A stretch of 64,000 nucleotides of DNA from the NCBI RefSeq assembly GCF_024169925.1, contig NZ_JALJXF010000001.1, forward strand, positions 2,052,001 through 2,116,000, in the 5' to 3' direction. Below the pieces are notes generated by a model that had not been told where the DNA came from, did not search any database, and saw only the letters and a list, made by a program, of their open reading frames with translations. The first letter of the stretch is position 1, and each line of letters begins with the position of its first letter. The position numbers and the translations under genes were made by a program. This DNA comes from Methylorubrum extorquens. Lineage in GTDB: Bacteria > Pseudomonadota > Alphaproteobacteria > Rhizobiales > Beijerinckiaceae. This document shows positions 25,743-34,776 of this stretch, one piece after another.

Positions 25743-26504
25743 ATGCCTTCGGCCACAGAGCGCTGCTTCGAAGGCAATCTGCTCCTGAACTGTCTGAGTC
25801 CTGAGGATCGCGGCCTGCTCCTGCCCGATCTGGAGCGGCTGGAATACCAGCGCGGCGAGACGCTGTTCGCTGCCGGCCGCGAGGTGGATTTCATCACCTT
25901 CCCCCTCGATCAGACCGTCGTTACCCTGTTGATCTCGATGATCGACGGGCGCAGCGCCGAGACTGCCACGATCGGCCGCGAGGGCGCGGTGGGGGGCGTG
26001 GTCAGCAATGGCGGCCTGCCGGCCTCGACCCATGCCCTGATCCAGATCGCCGGCCCGGTGCTGCGGATGGAATCGGCGCGGCTCCAAGAGGTCAAGCGGC
26101 GCTCGGAAGCCCTGCGCAACCTGTTCACCCGCTACTCCGACTGCCTGCTGGCGCAGGTGCTGCAATCGGTCGCCTGCAACGCTCTCCACCCGATCGAGGA
26201 GCGCTGCCTGCGCTGGCTCCTGACGCTTCAGGACCGGCTCGACAGCAACGTTCTGCCGATCACCCAGGAATCGCTCGCCGCGATGCTCGGCGTGCAGCGC
26301 ACCTATCTCACCCGCATCCTGCGGATGCTCCAGCAGCAGGGGCTGATCGAGGTCGGGCGCGGGCGCATCACCGTCGTCAACCGGGCGGCGATCGAGGAGG
26401 TCGCCTGCGAGTGCCATGCCTGCGTCAAGCGTCATTACGAGACCGTGCTCGGGGCGGTCTATAGCCCGAGCGGGCGGCTCATCGCGATCGAGCCGCCCGA
26501 GTAG
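25743..26504 (+). CDS. Crp/Fnr-family transcriptional regulator, 253 aa
   Basis: Has an N-terminal cNMP-binding-like beta-roll (LERLEYQRGETLFAAGREVDFITFP, TIGREGAVGG), a long dimer helix, and a Crp-type HTH (LPITQESLAAMLGVQRTYLTRI) with wing (QGLIEVGRGRITVVN). The cAMP phosphate-binding residues of CRP are not conserved and no Fnr-type cysteine cluster is at the N-terminus, so the signal is unknown. Two cysteines (CECHAC) lie after the HTH. The gene precedes the HWE kinase on the same strand, 225 bases away. Ribosome site before ATG 25743 is weak. Confidence 0.9.
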   Translation: MPSATERCFEGNLLLNCLSPEDRGLLLPDLERLEYQRGETLFAAGREVDFITFPLDQTVVTLLISMIDGRSAETATIGREGAVGGVVSNGGLPASTHALIQIAGPVLRMESARLQEVKRRSEALRNLFTRYSDCLLAQVLQSVACNALHPIEERCLRWLLTLQDRLDSNVLPITQESLAAMLGVQRTYLTRILRMLQQQGLIEVGRGRITVVNRAAIEEVACECHACVKRHYETVLGAVYSPSGRLIAIEPPE

Positions 26505-26506
26505 GG

Positions 26507-26551
26507 CATCGTCCCCCAAGGTGGATCCCAGCTTTCGGACAAAGACGATGC
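26507..26551. repeat. GCATCGTC hairpin repeat
   Basis: GCATCGTC (26507-26514) and GACGATGC (26544-26551) bracket a short spacer with CTTTCGGACAAA. A close copy lies at 50641-50686. It follows the Crp-type gene immediately and could terminate its transcript. Confidence 0.7.
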
Positions 26552-26729
26552 GATCGGTCGCCCCCGAGCCAGCCGGACACCTCGGATTATCCATCGGGGA
26601 GAACGACGATCCCGGCAGGTGTCTTGTGCCCGACACGTCACCGGGGCACCATAGCGCCTGTCCAGATGGCGGGCCGCGTCAGGCGGCTCCGGAAGAAGGG
26701 CGCCGGGTTCGCCCTTGCCGGGTCCGTCC

Positions 26730-29501
26730 ATGAGCCGACCGCCCGACGATTGTCCAGCATCCGGTGAGGCCGGCGTACAGGCTGAGCGGCTGGCCGCACT
26801 GGCCCGGTACGACATCCTCGACACGCCCGCCGAGGTCGCGTTCGACGATGCCGTGGCTTTGGCCGCTCAGCTCTGTGCGACGCCGACCGCCCTCGTCAGC
26901 CTGGTCACGGACGACCGGCAATGGTTCAAGGCGCGGCTCGGCTTTACCCCCGGCGAGACCGGGCTCGACCGTTCGGTCTGCGTTCACGCCCTGGCCCAGG
27001 GCGGCCTCCTGGTCATTCCCGATCTCGCGGCCGACCCGCGTACCTGTGCCAACCCGCTGGTCACGGGCGAGCCCGGCATACGGTTCTATGCCGGCGCCTC
27101 CCTGACGACGCCCGAGGATGTGGCGATCGGCACCCTGTGCGTGCTCGATACCGTGCCCCGGCCGGAGGGTCTGAGCGCTGCCCAGGCCGCAGGCCTCGAA
27201 GCCCTCGCCCGCACGGTGATGACGCAGCTCGAACTGCGCCGGGGCATCGCCGCCCGGAAGATCGAGGCTGCGGCCCTGGCCGACAGCGAGTTCCGCCTGC
27301 GGCTCGCGATCGAGGCGGCCGGTGCCGGCATCTTCGACTACGACCTCGTGACGGGGACACTCGACTGGGACGGGCGGACCCGCGCCCTGTTCGGGGTCGG
27401 GCCGGACGAGGCCGTAAGCTATGCCGGCACCTTCCTCGCCCGCCTCCACCCCGAGGACCGGGCCCGCACCGATGCCGCCGTGCAGGCGGCCCTCGACCCC
27501 GCCGGGCCCGGCCTGCTCGATGCCACCTATCGCACGGTCTCGGGCGACGGCAGGCTCTGCGCCTGGGTCGCGGCCCGCGGCACCCTCGTCGTCGAGGGCG
27601 GGCGGGCGCGGCGCTTCGTCGGTACCGTGCGCGACGTCACCGCCGAGCGCATGGCGCAGGTCGCCGTCGCCGCCACCGAGGAGCGCTACCGCCTCGTCAC
27701 CCGCGCCACCAACGACGCGATCTGGGACTGGGACCTCGTCGCCGACCACGTTCTGTGGAACGAGGCCCTGCAGGCCGCCTATGGCTGGGCGCCGGAGGCG
27801 GTCGAGCCGACCGGTCGATGGTGGCTCGACCACGTCCACGCCGAGGATCGCGCCCGCGTCGAGGCAGGCATCCGCCGCGTCATCGGCGGCGGCGGGCATG
27901 AATGGCACCACGAATACCGCTTCCGCCGCGCCGACGGTGCCTACGCCGACGTGCTCGACCGCGGCTCGATGGTGCGCGGGGCCGACGGCACGCCGCTGCG
28001 CATGATCGGCGCCATGCTGGACCTGACCGAGCGCAACCGCGTCGCCGCCCAGCTCCGGGCGGTGGTCGAGGGCGCCAATGTCGGCATCGTGCAGATCGAT
28101 CCGCGCACCATGGTCGCGCTGGAGGCCAACGCCAAGCTCTGCGCGATCTGGGGGGCGGAAGAAGCCGACATCGTCGGCCATTCCGTCGCCAAGTGGACGC
28201 CGGAGGCGGAGGCGGCGGAGCGCGACCGGCTGCACCGCCGGCTCGCCGCGGGCGAGATCGTGCGCGAGACCCTGGAGAAGCGCTACCGCCGCAAGGACGG
28301 GCGCCTGATCTGGGCTCGGGTCAACCTCGTCTCGCAGGCGCGCGGCGAGGCGTTCCAGGCCACGGCGATGATCGAGGACATCACGGCGGAGAAGGCGGCC
28401 GAGGCACGCCAGACGGCGCTGATCGAACTCGGCGACACATTGCGCGACGCCGCCAGCCCCGCCGAGATCGGTGGGATCGCGGCCCAAATCCTCAGGCGTA
28501 CCCTCGACCTCTCGGATGCAGGCTACGCGACCATCGATGCCACCGTCGGCGGCTTCGCGATCGGGCAAGAGAGACCGGACGGTACGGTGAGCCCCGCGCC
28601 GTTTCCGGCCATGCTCGCGCGGCTGCGCCGTGGCGAGATCCTGGCCGTGCCCGATCTGGCCGCCGAACCGAACCTCGCGCCGGATGCGGGCGGCTATGCG
28701 GCGGCCGGCGCCCGTGCGCTGGTCGGCGTGCCCCTGACGCGGCGGGGCGACCTCGTCGGCCTCGTCTATGCCCATGCCGCCAAGCCTCGGGCCTGGGATG
28801 CGGGCGAGGTCGATTTCGTCCGCGAGGTGGCCGGCCGGATCTCCGTGGCGCTCGCCCGCATCCAGGCCGAAGAGCAGCAGCGCTTCCTCAACCGCGAGCT
28901 CAGCCACCGGCTCAAGAACACCCTGACCATGGCCCAGGCCATCGCCTCGCAGACGCTGCGCAACGCGACCGACATCGCCTCGGTGAAGGACGCGCTGGTG
29001 GCCCGGCTGGTAGCGCTCGGTAAGGCGCACGACATCCTGCTCTCGGGGGAGGGCGAGGGGGCGGCGCTGGCGGCGGTGATCGCCGGCGCGCTCACCATCC
29101 ACGACGACGGCGAGCCCGGCCGCATCCACCTGTCCGGCCCGGCCCTGGATGTCGGGCCGAAGGCCGCCCTGTCGCTGGCGCTGATGATCCACGAACTCGC
29201 CACCAACGCCGCCAAGTACGGCGCCTTCTCGGTGCCGGGCGGGCGCGTCGGCGTGGATTGGAGCGTCGCGCGGGCCCGTTGGCCGGAAGACGCGCGGGAG
29301 ATCCAGCCGGTCGTGACGCTGACCTGGACCGAAACCGGCGGGCCGCCGGTCGCCGCGCCCACCCGCAAGGGCTTCGGTTCGCGGCTGATCGAGCGCGGAT
29401 TCTCGGGGGCGGTCGGCGGCGAAACGCAAATGATCTACGCGCGCGAGGGGGTGACCTGCCTGATCCGAGCCCCCCTGAAGGGTCTTCTCGAAAAAGAATA
29501 G
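26730..29501 (+). CDS. Multi-sensor HWE-family histidine kinase, 923 aa
   Basis: Soluble sensor kinase. Domains in order: GAF (~20-170, RLAALARYDILDTPAEVAFD, DRSVCVHALAQ), PAS (~190-310), PAS (~320-440, TNDAIWDWDLVADHVLWNE), PAS (~445-565), a second GAF (~570-720) and the kinase core. The H-box LNRELSHRLKNTLTMAQAIA puts the phospho-acceptor His near residue 726. The N-box MIHELATNAAKYGAFS and the later WTETGG (W-x-E) are the marks of the HWE family. No TM segment, so it senses a cytoplasmic signal such as redox, light or a ligand. ATG 26730 is preferred over an in-frame TTG at 26715. A lone receiver follows and is its likely partner. Confidence 0.93.
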   Translation: MSRPPDDCPASGEAGVQAERLAALARYDILDTPAEVAFDDAVALAAQLCATPTALVSLVTDDRQWFKARLGFTPGETGLDRSVCVHALAQGGLLVIPDLAADPRTCANPLVTGEPGIRFYAGASLTTPEDVAIGTLCVLDTVPRPEGLSAAQAAGLEALARTVMTQLELRRGIAARKIEAAALADSEFRLRLAIEAAGAGIFDYDLVTGTLDWDGRTRALFGVGPDEAVSYAGTFLARLHPEDRARTDAAVQAALDPAGPGLLDATYRTVSGDGRLCAWVAARGTLVVEGGRARRFVGTVRDVTAERMAQVAVAATEERYRLVTRATNDAIWDWDLVADHVLWNEALQAAYGWAPEAVEPTGRWWLDHVHAEDRARVEAGIRRVIGGGGHEWHHEYRFRRADGAYADVLDRGSMVRGADGTPLRMIGAMLDLTERNRVAAQLRAVVEGANVGIVQIDPRTMVALEANAKLCAIWGAEEADIVGHSVAKWTPEAEAAERDRLHRRLAAGEIVRETLEKRYRRKDGRLIWARVNLVSQARGEAFQATAMIEDITAEKAAEARQTALIELGDTLRDAASPAEIGGIAAQILRRTLDLSDAGYATIDATVGGFAIGQERPDGTVSPAPFPAMLARLRRGEILAVPDLAAEPNLAPDAGGYAAAGARALVGVPLTRRGDLVGLVYAHAAKPRAWDAGEVDFVREVAGRISVALARIQAEEQQRFLNRELSHRLKNTLTMAQAIASQTLRNATDIASVKDALVARLVALGKAHDILLSGEGEGAALAAVIAGALTIHDDGEPGRIHLSGPALDVGPKAALSLALMIHELATNAAKYGAFSVPGGRVGVDWSVARARWPEDAREIQPVVTLTWTETGGPPVAAPTRKGFGSRLIERGFSGAVGGETQMIYAREGVTCLIRAPLKGLLEKE

Positions 29502-29605
29502 CGCCAAAGGCGACTTCGGGGGCAACGAACCGGCCGCTCGCCGCTTGTCGGCAGGACGCCCAGGCACGCTCACAGGCGCGCTTCAAGGACATCCGGGAAG
29601 TTTCA

Positions 29606-29998
29606 ATGGATCTGCCCGTTCCTCCTGCCCTGCATGGCGCCGGGCGGCCGCTGGCTCTTGTCGTGGAAAGCGAAACCGCCTCGCGCATCAAAACGGCGGA
29701 TCGTCTGGCGGAGACGGGCTTCGAGGTGCTGGAGGCCTGGAGTGCGCAGAGCGCGCTCCTCCAGATCGAGCGCCACGCGGGGCTGCGCCTCGTCGTCGTC
29801 GATGCCGACCTGCCGGGGTCCGAGGCGCGGTTCGCCCTGACCTGCGAGATCGCCCGGCACCGGCCGGACCTCGCCCTCATCGCCCTCTCGGCCGGTCCCT
29901 CCCCCGACCCCGGCACGCTGCCCGAGGGCGTTCGCTTCGCTGCCAAGCCCCTCACGCCGGCCCTCGCGCGGGAGGCGCTGGAGCCGTTCTGCGCGTGA
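29606..29998 (+). CDS. Single-domain response regulator, 130 aa
   Basis: Receiver domain without an output domain. Conserved sites are in place: acidic pair region LALVVESETA (one Asp replaced by Glu/Ser), phospho-acceptor Asp in VVVDADLPG, the Ser in IALSAG and the Lys in FAAKPLTP. Probably takes phosphate from the HWE kinase encoded 104 bases upstream and passes it on or acts as a sink. GGGAAG lies five bases before ATG 29606. It converges on the RND gene with only 12 bases between. Confidence 0.85.
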   Translation: MDLPVPPALHGAGRPLALVVESETASRIKTADRLAETGFEVLEAWSAQSALLQIERHAGLRLVVVDADLPGSEARFALTCEIARHRPDLALIALSAGPSPDPGTLPEGVRFAAKPLTPALAREALEPFCA

Positions 29999-30010
29999 GC
30001 GCGGCGGCGG

Positions 30011-33000
30011 CTACGCCGTCGCGCCCTGCTCCGCCTCGCCCTCCCCGCGCTCCGTCGGCCCCTCTCCCCGCAGCCGCTCGGCGGCGACGTAGAAGACCGG
30101 GGTGACGAACAGGGTCAGGATCGTGGCCACCAGCAGGCCGCCGATCACCACCGTGCCCATGGAGAGCCGGGCGTTCGCCCCTGCCCCGCTGGCGATGGCG
30201 AGCGGCACCGAGCCCAGGATGAAGGCGAACGAGGTCATCAGGATCGGGCGCATGCGCATCCGCGTGGCGTGCTGGGCCGCCGCCAGTGCGTCCTCGCCCT
30301 GCCGGCGCAGATCCTCGGCGAAGGAGACCAGCAGGATCGCGTTCTTGGCCGCCAGGCCGACGAGGAGCAGCAGGCCGATCTGCCCGAACACGTCGAGCGG
30401 CATGCCGCGCAGCGCCAGGAACCCGACCGCCCCGAAAATGGCGAGCGGCGTCGCGAGCAGGATCACCAGCGGCATGCGCAACGACTCGTACTGCCCGGCC
30501 AGGAAGCAGAAGATCATGAACACGCCGAGCCCGAAGATCAGCGGCGCGACGTTGCCGGCGATCTTCTCCTGGTAGGCGATCTCGGACCACTCGATGGAGG
30601 CGTTGCGCGGCAGATCCTCGGCCAGCCTCTCGATCGCCTCGATCACCGTGCCGGAGCTGGAGCCGGGGGCGATCGTCACCGCCACCTCGATCGCCGGATA
30701 GGTGTTGTAGGACAGGACCGCCGTCGGCCCGGTGCTGAACTTCGCCTGGACGAGAGAGCCGAGACGCACCGGCTGCCCTTGCGCGTTGAGGACGGTGAGC
30801 GCCTCGATATCCTGGAACAGGCGCCGCCCGGACGCGTCGCTCTGGACATAGACCTGGTAGACGAAGCCGAAGCGGTTGAAGAGGTTGACGAAGCTCGACC
30901 CAACATAGGTGCCGAGCGCCTCGAACAGCCGTGCCAGCGGCACGCCCAGCTGCTCGGCCTTGGCCCGGTCGATGTCGAGGCGGATCTGCGGCACGCCCCA
31001 ATCGGTGGTCGGCGTCGCGTTCGCCACCCCCGGCAGGGCGCGGATCTTCTCGATGAACGCGGTGGCCGTCTGCGCCAAGCCGAGGCCGCCATTGCCCGAG
31101 CGGTCCTGGATCTCCAGCGTCAGGCCGCCGCGCGAGCCCAGTCCCGGCAGCGGCGACGGGGCGGCGATTCGCACCTGCCCGTCGGGATCGTTCTTGAAGC
31201 GCTCCTCCATGTCGCGGATCAGGTTGTCGACCGTGGTCGTGCGCTCGTCCCAGGGCTTCATGACGGGGATGTTGAAGCCGTAGAACGGGGCCACGGTGTC
31301 GGCGAGGAAGCTGCGCCCGCTGACGCCGATGGTGTGATCGACGTCGGCGCGGGCGCGCAAGACTTCGCCGAAGCGGGCGTTCATCGCCTCCGTGCGCTGC
31401 ACCGAGGCGCCGAGCGGCATCGCCACCTCGGCGTAGAGGTAGCCCTGGTCCTCGTCCGGCACGAAGCCGGTGGGACGCTGCATCAGGAGCAGGACGGTGG
31501 CGCCGGCAAACAGCGCGAACACGGCCAGCGTCAGGGCGATGTGGCGGGCGAGCCATCCGATCGTGCGGGCGACGAAGTCCGCCGAGCGCTCCAGGGCGAC
31601 GTTGAACCAGTCGAGCGGCTTGCGCCACCAGCGCGTTTTCCGAGGCCCATCCTTCGCGTGGGGCTTCAGGAGCAGGCCGCACAGGGCCGGCGTCAGGGTC
31701 AGTGAGACGACCGCTGAGATCAGCACCGAGATGGCGATGGTGAGGGCGAACTGGTTGTAGAGCTGGCCCGTCAGTCCGGGGATGAAGGCCACCGGCACGA
31801 ACAGGGCGGCGAGCACCAGCGTCGTGGCGATGACGGGGCCGCCGATCTCGTTGACCGCCTCGCGAGAGGCGGGCTTGGGCTCCATGCCTTCGGCCATCAG
31901 GCGCTCGGTGTTCTCCACGACGATGATCGCGTCGTCCACCACGAGGCCGACGGCGAGCACGAGGCCGAGCAGGCTGAGCGTGTTGAAGGAGAAGCCGAGC
32001 AGCGCCATCGGCCCGAAGGTGCCGATCAGCGCGATCGGCACGGCGATGGTCGGGATCAGCGTGGCGCGCCAGTTCTGGAGGAACAGGTAGGTGACGACCG
32101 TGACGATCAGGATCGCCTCGAACAGGGTCCGCACCACCTCGTAGATCGCTTCCTTCACGAACTCGGTGGAATCGAGGGCGATGGAGTAGTGCAGGCCGGG
32201 GGGAAAGCGCTCGGCGAGATCCGCCATGGTGGCGCGCGTCCCGTTCATCACCTCGACCGCGTTGGCGTCCGGGTTCTGGAAGATGCCGAGCGTTGCCGAG
32301 GGCTTGCCGTCGAAGTTCGAGGTGACGCCGTACTGCTCGGAGCCGAGTTCCACCCGGCCCACATCCGAGACCCGCACCACCGAGCCGTCGGGATTGGCCC
32401 GCAGGACGATGTTGCCGAATTCCTCCGGCCGCGTCAGCCGGCCCTTGGTGACGAGTTGCAGCTCGAACGGGGTCGCCCGGTCCATCGGCAGCTTGCCGAG
32501 CGAGCCGGTCGTCACTTGCGCGTTCTGCGCCTGGATCGACTGGAGCACGGTCTCGGTCGAGAGCGCCAGCGCCTCCATCTTGGCCGGGTCGAGCCAGACG
32601 CGCATGGCGTAGCGCATGTTGGAGAAGTTCACGATCCGGCCCATGCCGGTGACCCGGCGCAGGGGCTTGATGACCTGAGTCTCGGCGTAGTTGGCCAGGA
32701 ACAGCTCGTCGAAGCCGGTGCTCGGGTCGGCGTAGAGCACGACGTTGCCGAGCCGCTGGCGCGACGATTTCTGGATCTCCAACCCTTGCGCGCGCACCGC
32801 CTCCGGCAGCTTCGCCTCGGCGCGGCTCGAACGCGTCAGCACTTCCGCCGCGGCCGCATCGAGGTTCGAGCCGACGGCGAAGGTCGCGTCGATCGAGACG
32901 CTGCCGTCGGTCGAGGACGTCGACTGGATGTAGATCAGGTTCGGCGCGCCGTTGATCTCCTGTTCCAGCGGGATCGCGATCGACTCGTAGGCCTGCTGGG

Positions 33001-33160
33001 CCGAGGCGCCGGGATAGGTCGCCTGGACGTTGATGATCGGCGGCGCGATCTCGGGATACTGCGCCACCGGCAGCGTCAGCCCGGCGACGATGCCGATGAC
33101 CGTGATGATGACGGAGATTACGCCCGCGAGGATCGGCCGGTCGACGAACGTGGCGAACAT
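30011..33160 (-). CDS. RND multidrug efflux permease, HAE-1 type, 1049 aa
   Basis: AcrB/MexB-like inner-membrane proton antiporter for drugs and hydrophobic compounds. It begins with the classic MFATFVDRPILAGVISVII and PVAQYPEIAPP, has paired aspartates at ~407-408 in LVVDDAIIVVEN for proton relay, and AKNAILLVSFAEDL in the second half. Length and layout match the HAE-1 group, unlike the heavy-metal or MdtB-like pump at 0.7 kb. The adaptor gene is divergent, 145 bases away, so the two share a control region rather than an operon. No TolC-like gene or TetR-type repressor is adjacent. Confidence 0.95.
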   Translation of the reverse strand: MFATFVDRPILAGVISVIITVIGIVAGLTLPVAQYPEIAPPIINVQATYPGASAQQAYESIAIPLEQEINGAPNLIYIQSTSSTDGSVSIDATFAVGSNLDAAAAEVLTRSSRAEAKLPEAVRAQGLEIQKSSRQRLGNVVLYADPSTGFDELFLANYAETQVIKPLRRVTGMGRIVNFSNMRYAMRVWLDPAKMEALALSTETVLQSIQAQNAQVTTGSLGKLPMDRATPFELQLVTKGRLTRPEEFGNIVLRANPDGSVVRVSDVGRVELGSEQYGVTSNFDGKPSATLGIFQNPDANAVEVMNGTRATMADLAERFPPGLHYSIALDSTEFVKEAIYEVVRTLFEAILIVTVVTYLFLQNWRATLIPTIAVPIALIGTFGPMALLGFSFNTLSLLGLVLAVGLVVDDAIIVVENTERLMAEGMEPKPASREAVNEIGGPVIATTLVLAALFVPVAFIPGLTGQLYNQFALTIAISVLISAVVSLTLTPALCGLLLKPHAKDGPRKTRWWRKPLDWFNVALERSADFVARTIGWLARHIALTLAVFALFAGATVLLLMQRPTGFVPDEDQGYLYAEVAMPLGASVQRTEAMNARFGEVLRARADVDHTIGVSGRSFLADTVAPFYGFNIPVMKPWDERTTTVDNLIRDMEERFKNDPDGQVRIAAPSPLPGLGSRGGLTLEIQDRSGNGGLGLAQTATAFIEKIRALPGVANATPTTDWGVPQIRLDIDRAKAEQLGVPLARLFEALGTYVGSSFVNLFNRFGFVYQVYVQSDASGRRLFQDIEALTVLNAQGQPVRLGSLVQAKFSTGPTAVLSYNTYPAIEVAVTIAPGSSSGTVIEAIERLAEDLPRNASIEWSEIAYQEKIAGNVAPLIFGLGVFMIFCFLAGQYESLRMPLVILLATPLAIFGAVGFLALRGMPLDVFGQIGLLLLVGLAAKNAILLVSFAEDLRRQGEDALAAAQHATRMRMRPILMTSFAFILGSVPLAIASGAGANARLSMGTVVIGGLLVATILTLFVTPVFYVAAERLRGEGPTERGEGEAEQGATA

Positions 33161-33179
33161 TCGGTGGGCCGGCTCCCGG

Positions 33180-33200
33180 AATTCAACGTGCGAAATTCAA
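33180..33200. promoter_or_regulatory. Possible operator in the divergent RND control region
   Basis: AATTCAA occurs twice, 14 bases apart (33180-33186, 33194-33200), between the divergent efflux genes. A direct repeat here could bind a regulator of both genes. Weak evidence. Confidence 0.3.
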
Positions 33201-33305
33201 TGTCGCCGTGAAGGACCCGCGTGCAACGTGTTGGGACTCCGCGTGTTCCCTCCCGTGCCGCGCCGGGAACAAACCCGGCGGGCGCTCCGGTCCTGCGGAT
33301 GGAGA

Positions 33306-34520
33306 ATGGATTTCGTGCGGTCAGGCGTCGGCTTCGTCATCACCGGCTTCGTCGTCGGTGCGCTCGGGATCGGCGCAGGGGCTTGGTGGGGAGCCGGGCA
33401 CCCGATCCCCGACTTTCTCGCCCATCACCTGAAGGTGTCGGGCCGGGCCGGACCCAAGAAGAAGGAGGAGCCGCGGCTGGCGGTGAAGGCGGTGCGCGCC
33501 AGCCGCCAGGACGTGCCGGTCGCCTTCGAGTATACCGGCACGATCGTCTCGCCCCGTGACGCCGCCCTGCAGGCCCGCGTGACCGGCATCGTGGTGGAGC
33601 GTCCGTTCGAGCCCGGCGGCCACGTCAAGAAGGGGCAGGTGCTGTTCCGCATCGACCCGCGCCCGTTCGAAGTCGCCCTCAAATCGGCCGAAGCGCTGCG
33701 CGACCAAGCCAAGGCCACCGTCTCCTTCGCCCAGTCCGAGGTGAACCGCACCGAGCAGCTCGCCGACAAGGGCTTCGCCACCGAGCAGCGCGCCCAGCAG
33801 AACCAGTCGAACCTCGCCACCGCCGCCGCCCGGCTCGACGAGGCGGAGGCCGCCATCGCCCGTCAGCGCCTGAACCTCGAATACGCGGTGATCCGCGCGC
33901 CCTTCGACGGGCGCTCCAGCCTGTCCTTGGCCAATATCGGCGACATGGTGATCGAGAATCAGACCCACCTCGTCTCTGTGGTGCAGGTGAACCCGATCGA
34001 CGTGCAGATGGCGCTCTCCTCCGAGGATGCGGAGGCCGTGCGGGTCGCTCAAGGAGAGGGGCGGGTGAAGGTCCAGCTCCTCGACGTGGGACGCGAGCCC
34101 GTGCGCGAGGCCACGATCTACCGGCTCGACAACCGCTTCGATCCCCGCACCGGCCGCCGCCTGATCCAGGCCTGGCTCGACAACGCGGACGAGCGCTACC
34201 TGCCCGGCCGCTTCGTCCGCTCGCGCATCGAGGTCGGCCGGCAGGATCGTCTTCTTGTGCCGACGATCGCCCTCTCGGCTCAGCTCGACCAGCAGGTGGT
34301 CTGGACGGTGGACGACACGGGCACGGTCCACATGACCGCGATCGAGGTCGGCGACGTCTACGGCGACAACACCGCCGTTCTCAAAGGTCTCAAGCCCGAC
34401 ACGCTGGTGGTGACCGACCACCTCCAGAGCCTGCGCCAGAACCTCAAGGTCGAGCCGCGGGTCGGCGACGCGGTCAGCGCCGTGGGCAATACCCCCGCCC
34501 AGGGCGAGGCGCGGCACTGA
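33306..34520 (+). CDS. RND efflux periplasmic adaptor (HlyD/AcrA family), 404 aa
   Basis: Membrane-fusion protein expected to work with the divergent HAE-1 permease. An N-terminal anchor helix (GFVITGFVVGALGIGAGAWW) is followed by a barrel-sandwich half (ARVTGIVVERPFEPGGHVKK), a Gln/Ala-rich hairpin, the second half (YAVIRAPFDGRSSLSLANIG) and a beta-barrel with PTIALSAQLDQQVVW. The start ATG 33306 has purines immediately upstream but at close spacing; a GTG at 33315 is an alternative. The Lys-rich KKKEEP linker after the anchor is unusual but not diagnostic. Confidence 0.93.
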   Translation: MDFVRSGVGFVITGFVVGALGIGAGAWWGAGHPIPDFLAHHLKVSGRAGPKKKEEPRLAVKAVRASRQDVPVAFEYTGTIVSPRDAALQARVTGIVVERPFEPGGHVKKGQVLFRIDPRPFEVALKSAEALRDQAKATVSFAQSEVNRTEQLADKGFATEQRAQQNQSNLATAAARLDEAEAAIARQRLNLEYAVIRAPFDGRSSLSLANIGDMVIENQTHLVSVVQVNPIDVQMALSSEDAEAVRVAQGEGRVKVQLLDVGREPVREATIYRLDNRFDPRTGRRLIQAWLDNADERYLPGRFVRSRIEVGRQDRLLVPTIALSAQLDQQVVWTVDDTGTVHMTAIEVGDVYGDNTAVLKGLKPDTLVVTDHLQSLRQNLKVEPRVGDAVSAVGNTPAQGEARH

Positions 34521-34587
34521 CCGAGGCCGGGGCTATCGCCCACGCCCGGTGATCGCCGGATCCCGGAACGTCCTGCGGGCGAACGGT

Positions 34588-34610
34588 GGCCGCCGCGCCC
34601 GAGGGCGGCC
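34588..34610 (+). terminator. GC-rich hairpin after the RND adaptor
   Basis: GGCCGCC (34588-34594) pairs with GGCGGCC (34604-34610). No T-run follows, so the terminator role is tentative. Confidence 0.3.
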
Positions 34611-34776
34611 CGTATTCTGCCCGGATGGCGGCGGCAACCATAACGCGGCAAAATCCCCGCACGGGTTCGGGCGACGACCTATAAAGGGTGTCGCGAGCCC
34701 ATGAGATTCAGGTCCGAGTGCCGTCGGTCGCAAGTCCGGCGCTTCGAACGACGGATCTCCCCCGAAAGCCGTTCGA

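Noticed and set aside
26679..29573. 964-codon minus-strand open frame
   Set aside because: Antisense to the HWE kinase, which has full domain motifs; the antisense protein has no recognisable domain.
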